In this document: positions 52,100 to 63,764 of the stretch, piece by piece
How positions within the stretch are numbered: position 1 is the first letter of the stretch
Layout: every line of letters begins with the position of its first letter
Assembly (NCBI GenBank): GCA_025358085.1
Contig: JANYKT010000019.1
Location: 1-64,000 of the forward strand
Source of the DNA: Deltaproteobacteria bacterium
Lineage (GTDB): Bacteria > Myxococcota > Myxococcia > Myxococcales > 40CM-4-68-19
DNA: 64,000 bases
Reading direction: 5' to 3'
Position numbers and translations under genes: made by a program
The notes under the pieces: generated by a model
Database searches by the model: none
Told to the model about the DNA's origin: nothing
The model's input: only the letters and a program-made list of their open reading frames with translations

Positions 52100-53382
52100 A
52101 GCTCTTCCGCCTGCTGGGCCTGGTGCTGCTGGCGGGCACGCTGCTGTTGCTGGCAGTTCCGCTGGGGCGTCGCGGGCCGTCGCCACAGCCTTTGCTGGTC
52201 AATGGCCGTGCGGCGCTCACTGTCGTTGGCGAGGGATCGCTGCGCGCGGGCGCGGCACAAGTGGCTCTGCCTTCGCGCGCGCCGATGGCGGGATATCCCG
52301 CGCGCGGCACCGGCTCCGGGGGGCCGCTCTATGCGCGGGCGCTGGTGCTGGAGGCGGGCCCGGTCCGGCAGATCATCGTGTCGCTCGAGACGCTCCTGGT
52401 GCCCGGACCGCTGGAGGAAGCGCTCGTGCGCCGCGCGCAACTGGCACCGTCCGCGTGCCTGCTCCTGACCGCGACGCATACGCATTCGGGCGTGGGAGGC
52501 ACCTGGAGAAACGCGCTGGCCGAGTTCGGCGGCAATGGCCGTTATGACGCTCAGATCGAGTGGGCGGTGGTCGAGGCCGCGGCGCGGGCAATCCATGCGG
52601 CCATTGCGGCGCTGGGGCCTGCGCGGCTTTCGTGGAATCAAATGGATTGGCCGGCGGGGCCCGCCGAGCCGCGCAGCGCGGGGCCGATCGATACGACGCT
52701 CACCGCGCTGCGCATCGAGCGGCCGTCGGGCGCGCCCGTCGCGACGGTGATTGATTACGCGATGCACCCCACCATGGAGCCGCGCAAAAGCGCGCGGCTC
52801 TCGGGCGATTGGCCGGGTGCGCTGTCGGCCGCACTCGAGGTCTCGGGAAATGTTGCGCTGGTCCTGCAGGGCGCCTCGGGCAATGCGACCTGGTCGCGGG
52901 GCGCCGGGACGGAGCAGGCGATTGCCGCGCGCATCGCCACGGCCGCGCAGGCGCTGGTTGAGCGCACCCAGCCGGGCTCGACCGCGTCTGCGCTTCAAAA
53001 GGACGCTGCCGGGGGAGCGCGCGTCCAACTCGGCTGCGAGGTGCGGCTCTTGTCGCTGCCGCCGGCGCAGGCGGCCCCCGGCGTACCGTTCTTGCTGCGA
53101 AGAGGAGCGGGCAATCTCATTGCCTTGTTCGCGGAATCATCGGCGCTGCGGACTACGCTTTTGATCGACGGGCTCACGCTTCTGGGCGTGCCGGGTGAGC
53201 CGGTGGGGGCACTCGCGCAGGCGGCCCGCGCGGGCGCTGGGGGGAAGGTCGCGATCGTCGGACTCTCCGACGGCTATATCGGTTATATCGAGCCACCGGG
53301 TGGCACCGGCGAGGCAGCGCGGACCTATCACGGGCCGGGGCTGGCGGAATCGCTCGGGCTATGGAAGCAGGCGGCGCAATGA
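52054..53382 (+). CDS. Membrane-anchored neutral/alkaline ceramidase-like hydrolase
   Basis: 442 residues from the ATG at 52054. A CTG at 52096 ([14 protein letters not shown]) has AAGGA seven bases upstream and overlaps the NlpC stop (CTGA); it may be the true start, giving 428 residues. An N-terminal hydrophobic anchor ([18 protein letters not shown]) is followed by ceramidase-like motifs: [23 protein letters not shown] and [12 protein letters not shown]. These resemble the N-terminal catalytic domain of neutral ceramidases ([11 protein letters not shown] type), but the protein is shorter than the usual 650 residues and the identity is by motif only. Its TGA overlaps psuG (ATGA). Confidence 0.75.
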   Translation: MVSVALSRRAKDRPLKLFRLLGLVLLAGTLLLLAVPLGRRGPSPQPLLVNGRAALTVVGEGSLRAGAAQVALPSRAPMAGYPARGTGSGGPLYARALVLEAGPVRQIIVSLETLLVPGPLEEALVRRAQLAPSACLLLTATHTHSGVGGTWRNALAEFGGNGRYDAQIEWAVVEAAARAIHAAIAALGPARLSWNQMDWPAGPAEPRSAGPIDTTLTALRIERPSGAPVATVIDYAMHPTMEPRKSARLSGDWPGALSAALEVSGNVALVLQGASGNATWSRGAGTEQAIAARIATAAQALVERTQPGSTASALQKDAAGGARVQLGCEVRLLSLPPAQAAPGVPFLLRRGAGNLIALFAESSALRTTLLIDGLTLLGVPGEPVGALAQAARAGAGGKVAIVGLSDGYIGYIEPPGGTGEAARTYHGPGLAESLGLWKQAAQ

Positions 53383-54290
53383 AGATCAGCGACGAAGCGA
53401 AAGAAGCCATCGAGTCGGGCCGCGCGGTGGCGCTGGAGACCAGCGTCATCGCGCAGGGCCTGCCGCCGCCTGCCAATCTGGAAGCCGCGCGCCGCTGCGC
53501 TGCCGCGGTGCGTTCCGCCGGCGCAGTGCCGGTTCCGATCGCCTTGATCGCGGGAGAGATCATTGTCGGCGCGAGCGACGCGCAGCTCGAGCAGCTGGCT
53601 GATCCGCAGCGTCGCCCCGCCAAGGCCGGCTCGCGTGACCTGGCCGCGCTCGCTGCGGCGGGCCGCGATGCCGGCACCACTGTCAGCGCCACCTGCCTTG
53701 TCGCCGCGCGCGCGAGGATTCGCATCTTCGCCACCGGCGGTATCGGCGGCGTGCACCGGCGCAGCAGCTTTGCAGAGCCGGCCGATGTCTCCAGCGATCT
53801 GATTGAGCTTTCGAGACAGCGAGTCTGCGTGGTCTGCGCGGGGCCGAAGATCATCCTTGATTCGCCCGCCACGGCCGAGCTTTTGGAATCGCTGGGAGTG
53901 CCTGTCTACGGATATGCAACCTCCGAGCTGCCCGGCTTCTTTACCGATACCACCGGCATTGAGCTCGAACATCGCTTCCAATCGGTCTCTCAAGTGGCCC
54001 GGGCCTTGCGCACGCACTGGGACATTCTCGGTTCTCCCTCCGGCGTCCTTTTGGCCGTCCGTCCTCCGGCGCCACTGCCGCGCGCCGAGGTGGAAGCAGC
54101 GTTGGCGCCGGCGCTGCGCGAAGCTCACGACCGCAAACTGCCGGGAAAGCAGGTCACGCCATTTCTTCTTGCGGCGTTGTCCAAAGCGACGGGCGGCCGC
54201 ACCCAGACTGCCAACCTCGCGCTGCTGGAACGGAATGCGCTTTTGGCGGGTGAGCTCGCTTGCGCGCTGGCCCCCCTCAGTCAATCGTAA
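53379..54290 (+). CDS. psuG: Pseudouridine-5'-phosphate glycosidase
   Basis: 303 residues from the ATG at 53379 ([29 protein letters not shown]), overlapping the previous stop. [46 protein letters not shown]-like [21 protein letters not shown] and LPGFFTD are PsuG family segments. The enzyme splits pseudouridine 5'-phosphate to uracil and ribose-5-phosphate. No psuK kinase is adjacent. It is convergent with the Uma2 remnant, overlapping it by 10 bp. Confidence 0.93.
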   Translation: MKISDEAKEAIESGRAVALETSVIAQGLPPPANLEAARRCAAAVRSAGAVPVPIALIAGEIIVGASDAQLEQLADPQRRPAKAGSRDLAALAAAGRDAGTTVSATCLVAARARIRIFATGGIGGVHRRSSFAEPADVSSDLIELSRQRVCVVCAGPKIILDSPATAELLESLGVPVYGYATSELPGFFTDTTGIELEHRFQSVSQVARALRTHWDILGSPSGVLLAVRPPAPLPRAEVEAALAPALREAHDRKLPGKQVTPFLLAALSKATGGRTQTANLALLERNALLAGELACALAPLSQS

Positions 54291-54554
54291 ACGGGTCGGG
54301 CTTTGAATTCAGTCGTCGCGAGGTGAAACCAATAACCCCCTGGAGATCCCCCGCCGCCTTGACGGGCGAAGACCGGTCCGAGGACTCGATTGAGCCCCGC
54401 CTGTCCGGTCGAGTGCCGGACATCAGGCGCGGCTTTTTCAATCAGGTCACCGTCAATCAGTTCCAGCCGGCGCTCCTCCGGCGCGGCGAGCCAGTCAGCG
54501 ATTGTCTTCTTGTCAGGCGGGTACTCAGCCGTCAGGTTGATAATATCGCGCAGC
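54281..54554 (-). pseudogene. Remnant of a Uma2-family (DUF820) endonuclease-like gene
   Basis: The frame encodes TIADWLAAPEERRLELIDGDLIEKAAPDVRHS and GPVFARQGGGGSPGGYWF, the N-terminal pattern of Uma2/DUF820 restriction-endonuclease-like proteins. It then ends at [11 protein letters not shown]-stop, before the catalytic D-x(n)-ExK half that such proteins need. There is no ATG, GTG or TTG in frame between the stop of the upstream Sua5-family gene and the recognisable homology; the track start at 54628 lies inside that gene. Truncation at both ends points to a decayed gene. Uma2 genes occur in many copies in myxobacteria and cyanobacteria. Confidence 0.6.
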
Positions 54555-55537
54555 TCAAGCTGGCGCGGCCGCGCGCTCCAGCCGATCGCGGATGGCGTCC
54601 CAATCGGCGCCGGCCGGGATCTGTTCAATCAGGATGGTCGTGCAATCAGCATCTTCCAGCTCGCGCAGGGCCGCATAGAGTTCGCGCGCATACCCTGCGG
54701 GAGTGGCCGGCAAGCGTTTGACCAGCACGGCCGCGATTTCTTCTGCCGGAGCGGTGTGCAAAAGAGCGCCAACCTGGCCAGCCTTCGCGGCCGCGGCGGC
54801 GAGGCCGTCGGCATCCACCAGCCGGACCACTCCGGCAGGCGCGTAATGGCGCCGCTGCATGCCCGGAGAAGGAGCGACTAAATCAGTATGGTGTCCCCGC
54901 ATTTCCCGCGTCTCGACGGTGCCGAGGAGCTCTTCGAGTTGAGCGAGCGGGACCGCGCCGGCGCGCAGCAGGAGCGGGCGGGGCATGAGTGCGATGACTG
55001 TCGATTCGATTCCGACAGCGCAGCGGCCGCCGTCCAGCACCGCGTCGATACGTCCATTCAAGTCGCGCAGGACGTGGGCCGCGGTGGTGGGGGAGATATG
55101 CTCCGAGCGATTGGCGCTGGGGCCGGCCAGCGGCGCGCCCACCCGCTGCAGCAACGCGCGCGCGGCCGGATGCGAGGGCGCTCGCACTGCAACGGTGTCA
55201 CCACCGGCAGTGACCTCATCAGGCACCAGCGCGCTGCGCGGCAGGACCAGCGTCAAGGGTCCGGGCCAGAAGCGCGCCGCGAGCTGCTGCGCCTCCAGCG
55301 GCCAGCGAGCGCACAGCGGCCGCGCGTCGTCCTCGCCGAGAACATGAACAATCAAGGGATTGAATGAAGGTCTCCCTTTGGCCGCATAGATGGCGCGCAC
55401 CGCGAGCGGCTCCAGCGCCAGCCCGCCCAGGCCATAGACGGTCTCGGTGGGAAAGGCGACCAGCCCCCCGCGTTTCAACAGCTCTGCTGCCTCGTCGAGG
55501 TCGCGGGGCGACCGCGCACTGAGCAGCCGCGTGTCCA

Positions 55538-55538
<1 letters not shown>
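54555..55538 (-). CDS. L-threonylcarbamoyladenylate synthase (Sua5/YrdC family)
   Basis: 327 residues from the ATG at 55538 (MDTRLLSARSPRDLDEAAEL); the 436-residue track ORF extends into purL. The YrdC domain has GGLVAFPTETVYGLGG, KGRPSFNPLIVHV and GPSANRSEHISPTTAAHV. The C-terminal part (PGMQRRHYAPAGVVRLVDADG onward) matches the additional domain of Sua5, so this is the long form. It makes the precursor of the t6A modification in tRNA. Start and purL stop share one base (TGATG), so it is co-translated with purL. Confidence 0.95.
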
Positions 55539-57787
<2,249 letters not shown>

Positions 57788-57905
57788 GGGGCCGAGCACC
57801 TTAGCAAAAGGGCGGCACAAGTGGCGGCGAGCAAAGACCAAAGGCGCCCTGCCGTTGCGAAGGTGCTCGCCAGCGCTGCACGCCTTGGCCTAAGTTCGCA
57901 CCCGC

Positions 57906-58844
57906 ATGGAGCGCGTGAAGAAGGTCCGCAAGTTCGCCGCCCGTCGCCTGCTCGGTATCCTCTCTCGCAAGAAGACTCTCTACTCGACGCGCCGGCTGGT
58001 GGAGGCGACCCGCGCGCGCGGCTACCAGGCGCGCATCATCGACGTGCTCAAGTGCAATCTCGTCCTCGCGACCGGCCACCCGCGTCTCTTCCACGATGGC
58101 GTCGAGGTAACGGGTCTCTCGGTGGCGCTGCCGCGCATCGGTGCCAGCGTCACCGCGCACGGCCTCCATGTCGTCCGGCAGCTGGAAGCGCAGGGCGTGC
58201 CGCTCGTCAACAATTCGGTCGCCATTGCGCGCAGCCGCGACAAGCTGCGCGCGCTCCAGTTGCTGGCGGGCGCGGGCGTCGATATCCCGCGCACCGTGCT
58301 GGCGCGAGGCGGCGGTGATGTCGAACTCCTGGTCGAGCAAGTCGGCGGGCTGCCCGCCATCCTCAAGCTCATCCAGGGAACCCAGGGCGTGGGGGTGATG
58401 ATCGCGCACAGCAAGGCCGAGGTGGAGAGCATTCTCTCGACCATGTGGAACCTGGGGCAGGAGATCCTGCTGCAGGAGTTCATCGCCGAGAGCCGCGGCG
58501 TCGACGTGCGCGCGCTGGTGGTGGGCGACCGCGTGGTGGGCGCCATGCGGCGAGAGGCGCGGACCGGCGAGTTCCGCAGCAACCTGCACCGGGGCGGGGC
58601 GGGCACGCCGGTCGTGCTCGGCACCGATTTCACCGCCGCCGCCGTGCGCGCGGCACAGGTCCTGGGGCTCGAAGTGGCAGGCGTGGACCTGCTCGAGGCG
58701 AAAGGCGGGCCAAAGGTGATGGAAGTGAATTCGAGCCCAGGCTTCGAGGGACTGGAAACGGCGACCGGCCTGGACATCGCGGGCGCGATCATCGGACACG
58801 CGGCAGACCTCGCCGAGGGGACACGCCGCGCGATGGCGCTATAG
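57906..58844 (+). CDS. RimK-family ATP-grasp ligase
   Basis: 312 residues starting MERVKKVRKFAARRLLGILSRKKTLYSTRRL. It shows the RimK pattern: VNNSVAIARSRDKLRALQLLAGAGVDIPRT, AILKLIQGTQGVGVMI, LLQEFIAESRGVDVRALVVG and metal-binding VMEVNSSPGFEGLE. The family attaches glutamate or other amino acids to proteins or cofactors; E. coli RimK acts on ribosomal protein S6. The N-terminus is shorter than in E. coli and very basic. It is followed by the TonB-like gene after 19 bp. Confidence 0.93.
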   Translation: MERVKKVRKFAARRLLGILSRKKTLYSTRRLVEATRARGYQARIIDVLKCNLVLATGHPRLFHDGVEVTGLSVALPRIGASVTAHGLHVVRQLEAQGVPLVNNSVAIARSRDKLRALQLLAGAGVDIPRTVLARGGGDVELLVEQVGGLPAILKLIQGTQGVGVMIAHSKAEVESILSTMWNLGQEILLQEFIAESRGVDVRALVVGDRVVGAMRREARTGEFRSNLHRGGAGTPVVLGTDFTAAAVRAAQVLGLEVAGVDLLEAKGGPKVMEVNSSPGFEGLETATGLDIAGAIIGHAADLAEGTRRAMAL

Positions 58845-58863
58845 TGGTGTGTAAGGAGGACGC

Positions 58864-59556
58864 ATGGTTCGCACCGCCGCCGTGCTGGTCTCGGTAGCCC
58901 TGCACACGGTTGCCGTGCTCGCGGCGGTGGGCCTTGCCGAGGAGATTCGTCTCCCGATCGTTCTCGAGTCTGGAGCCCCGTCCGTCGGTCCGATTCGGGT
59001 TCTCGTGCCATCGAAGCGTCCCCTCGCGCAGCGGACAGGCGCGCCTGCAGAAGAGATTCATCACCCCCGCAGCGCGGGCACCATCGGCCGCGGGCTGCGC
59101 ACCAACGGCCGGCCGCAATTCAGCGAGACTGTACTGGTCGAGGCTCGGCATCCCTCGCCTTCGCCCGCTGCCGCACCGTCGCCTTCGCCCGCGCTTTCGG
59201 ACGGCGAAAGCTCCCGCCGCAGGCCGGGCCGGGCAGACCGATTGCCTTGGTCCGCACTGCTGATCGTTGGATCCGGCGAGGCCCGCGCGCCAGCGCCTTC
59301 CGAGTTCTGCGTCCCGCGCGCTCCCGCCATGCCCGAGGCCGCCGTCGAGCAGGACGTGAGCGGCCGCGTGGTCGCGCGCTACGATGTCCTGGTCACTGGC
59401 GAGGTCGGTGCTATCGAGTTCATCAACCGGCCGCCGGAAGCGCTGGCGGGCGCGGTCCGCGACTGGCTGCGGGGCTGTCTGTTCGAGCCCGCGATGCTCA
59501 ACGGACACCACGTCCCCGTGCGCCAGGAGCAGTCTTTCCTCTTTGTGTTGCAGTGA
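58864..59556 (+). CDS. TonB-like protein with C-terminal TonB domain
   Basis: 230 residues, with AAGGAGGA immediately upstream of the ATG. An N-terminal hydrophobic segment (AAVLVSVALHTVAVLAAVGLA) could be a membrane anchor. A Pro/Ser/Ala-rich linker (PSPSPAAAPSPSPALS) leads to a C-terminal domain with VVARYDVLVTGEVGAIEFINRPPEALAGAVRDWL and CLFEPAMLNG, which follows the TonB C-terminal pattern of a G-x-V-x-x-I-strand and an aliphatic helix. No ExbB/ExbD genes are nearby. It may not energise a receptor; many myxobacterial TonB-like proteins are uncharacterised. Confidence 0.72.
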   Translation: MVRTAAVLVSVALHTVAVLAAVGLAEEIRLPIVLESGAPSVGPIRVLVPSKRPLAQRTGAPAEEIHHPRSAGTIGRGLRTNGRPQFSETVLVEARHPSPSPAAAPSPSPALSDGESSRRRPGRADRLPWSALLIVGSGEARAPAPSEFCVPRAPAMPEAAVEQDVSGRVVARYDVLVTGEVGAIEFINRPPEALAGAVRDWLRGCLFEPAMLNGHHVPVRQEQSFLFVLQ

Positions 59557-59625
59557 AGCGGTCGTGCGGGCGAGCGTCTCTAATCCGAACCTGAAATGGC
59601 TTGATCGGGCGCCGCCGCGTACGCG

Positions 59626-60339
59626 ATGCTTCCCCGCATGGCGATCCGCATTGGAGGGGGCAGCAGCGCGCCGTTTTACCGCGCGACCGAAGAGTCTGGC
59701 GCGGTAGAGATCGTGCTCTACCATGACGTTCTCTGCTCCTGGTGCTACGTGGCCGACGCGCGGCTCGACTTCCTGCGCGACGAATACGGCGCCAGCATCC
59801 GGTGGCGGTTTCGCCCTTATCCGCTGCGGCCGGAAAATCAGTTGCCGGACAAGAAGCAGCGCGCCGTTCTGGCCCGGCACTTCCGCCGCGTTGCAAAGGA
59901 GTCCGAGGGCAAAGGGGTGAAGCCGGATCTCTGGTCAGGGCAAGATCCGCCCTCGAGCAGCCTGCCTCCGCTGGTGGCGCTCGAAGCCGCGCTGCCGCAG
60001 GGCGAGCACCTGCAGCACGAACTTTTGCGTGCCATGCGCAAGGCCGCTTTTCTCGACGGCATCAATGTCGCGCGGCGCGATGTGCAGCTCGAGCTGGCGT
60101 CCCGCGTGGGGCTCGATCTGCACTGCTTCCTCGAGCGGTTGGACGACCCGCGCACCGCGCAGTCGGTCAGCGACGCGACCGGCGAGGCCGACGCGCTGGG
60201 CATCAAGGGCTGCCCCGCGCTGGTCATCGGCGGCGAGTGGCTGATGCAGGGGTGCCGCGAGCTGTCTGAGTACCGACACGTCATCGACAAGTACCTGCGC
60301 GAGCGCGCGGTCAGCATGCCCCTGCGCATGATGCACTGA
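59626..60339 (+). CDS. DsbA-family (FrnE-like) thiol oxidoreductase
   Basis: 237 residues; the ATG at 59638 (MAIRIGGGSSAPFY) is an alternative start. The thioredoxin-fold strand EIVLYHDVLCSWCYVADARLDFL contains the active CSWC, and GIKGCPALVIGGEWLMQGCRELSEY carries the cis-Pro loop with two further Cys. There is no signal peptide, so it is likely a cytoplasmic FrnE-type protein. The substrate is unknown. A hairpin follows 14 bp after the stop. Confidence 0.9.
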   Translation: MLPRMAIRIGGGSSAPFYRATEESGAVEIVLYHDVLCSWCYVADARLDFLRDEYGASIRWRFRPYPLRPENQLPDKKQRAVLARHFRRVAKESEGKGVKPDLWSGQDPPSSSLPPLVALEAALPQGEHLQHELLRAMRKAAFLDGINVARRDVQLELASRVGLDLHCFLERLDDPRTAQSVSDATGEADALGIKGCPALVIGGEWLMQGCRELSEYRHVIDKYLRERAVSMPLRMMH

Positions 60340-60352
60340 TTGGGGACACCAC

Positions 60353-60396
60353 ACGCAACTCCCCGTGCCAACCTTCAAACTTGGCACGAGTTGCGT
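60353..60396 (+). terminator. Long imperfect hairpin after the DsbA-family gene
   Basis: The arm ACGCAACTC-(CCC)-GTGCCAA is complementary to TTGGCACGAGTTGCGT, giving about 16 bp with one 3-nt bulge and a 9-nt loop (CCTTCAAAC). It begins 14 bp after the stop. There is no T run, so a Rho-dependent or processing role is likely. The 220 bp that follow contain no convincing gene. Confidence 0.45.
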
Positions 60397-60615
60397 AGGG
60401 TTTCCCCGGCACGGGCGTGAGACAGCGCGCAATGCTCGTCCTCGTGACCACCTCGCGGGTGACGCGCACCGACCCCTACGACGCGCCGCCCTTTGTCATC
60501 GGCAATGGCACTTCCGCGGCCTCGCTCGACGTCATTGCGTTCCAGGTGGCGGCGAGTCTCTGACCACGCTTTCGTTCCCCTGTGCAACAGCCCACCCCGC
60601 GAGCGCCCTTTTGTT

Positions 60616-62796
60616 ATGATGACGAACATGGCCCCTGTACTCGCGTCGCTGCTCATTCTCGCCGGCCTCGGCTTCTTCTTCTGGACGATGTCGTATCGGA
60701 TCCGCCCGCTGCTCTTCGCCCGCAAGGACGTCCGCTGGGACGAGCCGGCCGCGCGCACGGAAAAGCTGCTCGAGTATGGCTTCGGCCAGAAACGCATGCC
60801 GTCCAAGCCCGAGCGCGCGGCCGGCATGGCGCATATCTGGATCTTCGTTGCCTTCATCATCGCGCAGCTCGGCACGCTGACCTCGTTCGGCCTCGCCTAC
60901 GACGCTAACTTCCATCTGCCCTTCCTCGGCCATGAGGCGCGACTCGGGCAGCTCTACCTCTTCGGCAAAGACCTGGTCGATATCCTCGGCACGCTTGGCT
61001 GCGCGGTCTTTCTTTACTTGCGCGTGGTGCAGAAGAAGGAGCGACTGACCCTCTCGTGGGAGGGGACTTTCATTCTCTGCATGATCATCAGCGTGCTCTG
61101 GACCGACGTGCTGATCGACGCAGCCGTCCTCGCCAGGAGCGCTGGCCCCGTTCCCTGGTATCTCCCGGTCTCGGGCCACGTCGCGTCTTTCTTCCTCTAT
61201 GGAATGTCGCCGTCGGCCGTCGGCACTTTGATTACCACCGGCGTGCTCCTGCACATTGCCATCGTCATGGCTTTCCTGAATTTCCTGCCGCTGGGAAAGC
61301 ACTTCCACATCATCACCGGACTGCCGACCGTCTATTTCCAGCGGCTGACTCCGCAGGGGCAATTGTCGAAGCTCGACCTCGAGAACAGCGAGAAGTTCGG
61401 CGTCGCCAAATTGACCGATCTCTCGTGGAAAGAGGTGCTCGATACCTATTCATGCACTGAATGCGGCCGCTGCCAGACCTATTGCCCAACCTATGTGACC
61501 GGCAAGCCGCTGACGCATAAGGAAGTCAATCGCGCCATTCGCCACCACGCGCAGGAGGTGGCGGAGGAGATGCCGCTTCCGCTGACCATGCTGCTGCGCC
61601 AGTTGAATCGCATCCAGCCGGTGGCGGGCGGGGCCGGCTCCGGAAACGGACACTCGAATGGTGACGGCGCCGGTAATGGACACGCGACCGATCCGGCGAC
61701 CGGGAGCGCGGGCGCGTTCGCGAGCGGCCTGCAGCTCCCGGCCGAGATGATTGAAAAGCTGCAGCCATTGGTCGGCGATCATGGCGTTTTGCCTGATGAG
61801 ACCATCTGGGCGTGTACCACCTGCGGCTGGTGCGAGCAGGCTTGTCCGGTCTTCATCGAGCAATTGCCGCGCATCATTGATATGCGCCGCAATCTCGTCT
61901 TGATGGAGTCGCGGTTCCCCGAAGCGGCGGCGCGCGTCTTCAAGGGAATGGAGACGCAGGGCAACCCCTGGGGAATGGGCAGCAACCGCCGCGCCGAGTG
62001 GTGCGCCGATCTGGACGTGCCCACCGCCGCGTCGATGAAGGAAGCCGCGCAATCGTATGAATATCTCTTCTTCGTCGGCTGCGCGGGCTCCTTCGACGAC
62101 CGGCAGAAGAAGGTCTCGCGCGCGCTGATCCAGATCCTGAAAGAAGCCAAAGTCAGTTTCTGCATCCTGGGCGAGGAGGAGACCTGCACTGGCGATTCCG
62201 CCCGCCGCCTGGGGAATGAATACCTCTTCCAGGCGCTCGCCACGCAGAACGTCGAGACCCTCAATGGCTATGGGGTGCGAAAGATCATCACGCAATGCCC
62301 CCATTGCTTCAATACACTCGGCAAGGAATACCCCCAGTTCGGCGGCGACTTCAAAGTCCTGCACCACAGCGAATTGATTGCCCAGCTCATCGCCGACGGC
62401 CGGCTCAAGGTCGGGCAGGTCACGCTCGATGAGCCGGTAACACTCCACGACAGCTGCTACCTCGCGCGCCACAACGGCGTGACCGAAGCGCCGCGCCAGG
62501 CGCTGGTCTCGCTCGGAATCAAGATCACGGAGATGGACCGCAATCGCACCGAGACCTTCTGTTGCGGAGCGGGCGGCGGACGCATGTGGCTCGAGGAGAC
62601 CATCGGCCAACGCATCAATCAAAACCGGGTTGAAGAGGCGGTCGCGACCATCGGCAACAAAGGCATCATCGCCACCAGCTGTCCTTTCTGTCTGACCATG
62701 ATCAAGGACGGCATTAGCGAGACGGGCAATGCCGATACCATGCAGGCAAAGGACATCGCCGAGCTGGTGGCCATGGGTCTGCAAACGCGCCCGTGA
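60616..62796 (+). CDS. Membrane-bound Fe-S oxidoreductase (HdrD/FadF-like, CCG domains)
   Basis: About 726 residues from the ATG at 60616 (MMTNMAPVLASLLILAGLGFFF); ATG at 60619 or 60628 are alternatives. The first 260 residues have about six membrane spans, as in nitrate-reductase-gamma-like heme subunits. Two 4Fe-4S motifs follow: CTECGRCQTYCPTYV and CTTCGWCEQACPVFI, separated by a Gly/Asn/His-rich linker. Two cysteine-rich (CCG) domains end the protein: CAGSFDDRQKKVS to CPHCFNTLG, and HDSCYLARHNGV to CCGAGGGRMWLEE. Such proteins pass electrons to quinones, often from fatty-acid oxidation. The donor here is not known. Confidence 0.9.
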   Translation: MMTNMAPVLASLLILAGLGFFFWTMSYRIRPLLFARKDVRWDEPAARTEKLLEYGFGQKRMPSKPERAAGMAHIWIFVAFIIAQLGTLTSFGLAYDANFHLPFLGHEARLGQLYLFGKDLVDILGTLGCAVFLYLRVVQKKERLTLSWEGTFILCMIISVLWTDVLIDAAVLARSAGPVPWYLPVSGHVASFFLYGMSPSAVGTLITTGVLLHIAIVMAFLNFLPLGKHFHIITGLPTVYFQRLTPQGQLSKLDLENSEKFGVAKLTDLSWKEVLDTYSCTECGRCQTYCPTYVTGKPLTHKEVNRAIRHHAQEVAEEMPLPLTMLLRQLNRIQPVAGGAGSGNGHSNGDGAGNGHATDPATGSAGAFASGLQLPAEMIEKLQPLVGDHGVLPDETIWACTTCGWCEQACPVFIEQLPRIIDMRRNLVLMESRFPEAAARVFKGMETQGNPWGMGSNRRAEWCADLDVPTAASMKEAAQSYEYLFFVGCAGSFDDRQKKVSRALIQILKEAKVSFCILGEEETCTGDSARRLGNEYLFQALATQNVETLNGYGVRKIITQCPHCFNTLGKEYPQFGGDFKVLHHSELIAQLIADGRLKVGQVTLDEPVTLHDSCYLARHNGVTEAPRQALVSLGIKITEMDRNRTETFCCGAGGGRMWLEETIGQRINQNRVEEAVATIGNKGIIATSCPFCLTMIKDGISETGNADTMQAKDIAELVAMGLQTRP

Positions 62797-63764
62797 TCGT
62801 CACCGTGCGCGAGTTCCTGCTCGAACAGGACCTCGAACGAGCGTGTGAGTTGGGCGTGCGCGCGCGCGAGGATGACCCAGCGGTGGAACCTTTCGCGCAG
62901 CGCTTGCCGGTCATCGCCTCGGGCCCGCGCGCGTTGTTGGAGCTGTGGCAGGTGGCCGAGGGTGAGGACGGACTTTTATATGGCATCGCCTTCGCCGCCG
63001 TCCGCGAGGCGCGAAGGCGTAAGCCCAGCAAGGCCGAGCACCAGTCGCCCATGCTGGCCGGACTCTCGGCTCCCGAGTCTTCGCAGCCTTTTAGCCCCGC
63101 AGATGCGCACCTGAGCATTGAAGTTTACGGAGTGGTCGATCGCACGCTGCGGCGCCAGGGACTGGGCCGGCAGCTCTTCGAGCCTGTCGTTCAGTTCGCC
63201 CTCAATGCGCCGGGCACCACGCTGCGGGCGCGCATCCCCGAGGCGCCGCCGGCGGAGAAGTTCCTCACGGCGTTGGGCTTTGGGCAGGCGTCGGCGCAGC
63301 TGTCTCTGGCGCGCGCCGTGGAAGCGCCGGCGCCGCGCGAGACGCCGGGCGTGATCGTCAAGCCTCTCAACCGGCGCGACCGGCGCTCTACCGAAGCTTA
63401 CCGAAAGTTATCGAATGAAGCCTGGGTGGACGCGCCCGATGCATTCGAGACCCGCGCCGATGAGCTTGCGCAACTGCTCGGCGACCTGGGCCGGGTATTG
63501 CTGCTGGCCGAAATGGAATCGAGACCGGCGGGATACTTGTCGGCGGTCTGGCTGGGGGAAACCCTGGCTATCGAAGAGGTCGCGGTCTTGCCGCACTATC
63601 GCCGGAGCGGAATCGGCCGCGCATTGGTGACCGCGGCACTTCAGCAAGCGCGAACGGTCCTGTTGACCGTCAGCGAAAGGAACGCGGCGGCGCGCGCCTT
63701 GTATAAAGGTCTGGGGTTTCAACAGGTGGGCCGCCGGCTGGTCTGGGAGCTCAAAGCAGCGTGA
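62793..63764 (+). CDS. Double-domain GNAT acetyltransferase
   Basis: 323 residues from a GTG that overlaps the upstream stop (GTGA). Two GNAT folds are visible. The N-terminal one is degenerate: RRQGLGRQLFEPVVQFAL retains the acetyl-CoA loop pattern. The C-terminal one is canonical: VAVLPHYRRSGIGRALVTAALQQA, then LTVSERNAAARALYKGLGFQQVGRR. The substrate is unknown. It precedes another GNAT gene with a second GTGA overlap. Confidence 0.85.
   Translation: MIVTVREFLLEQDLERACELGVRAREDDPAVEPFAQRLPVIASGPRALLELWQVAEGEDGLLYGIAFAAVREARRRKPSKAEHQSPMLAGLSAPESSQPFSPADAHLSIEVYGVVDRTLRRQGLGRQLFEPVVQFALNAPGTTLRARIPEAPPAEKFLTALGFGQASAQLSLARAVEAPAPRETPGVIVKPLNRRDRRSTEAYRKLSNEAWVDAPDAFETRADELAQLLGDLGRVLLLAEMESRPAGYLSAVWLGETLAIEEVAVLPHYRRSGIGRALVTAALQQARTVLLTVSERNAAARALYKGLGFQQVGRRLVWELKAA

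Noticed and set aside
60381-60395. TTGGCACGAGTTGCG as a sigma-54 promoter
   Set aside because: The GG and GC elements are too close for the -24/-12 spacing, and the sequence is better explained as one arm of a palindrome.
60432-60563. 43-codon ORF after the hairpin
   Set aside because: No ribosome site and no recognised similarity; it lies in the leader of the Fe-S oxidoreductase gene and cannot be supported.
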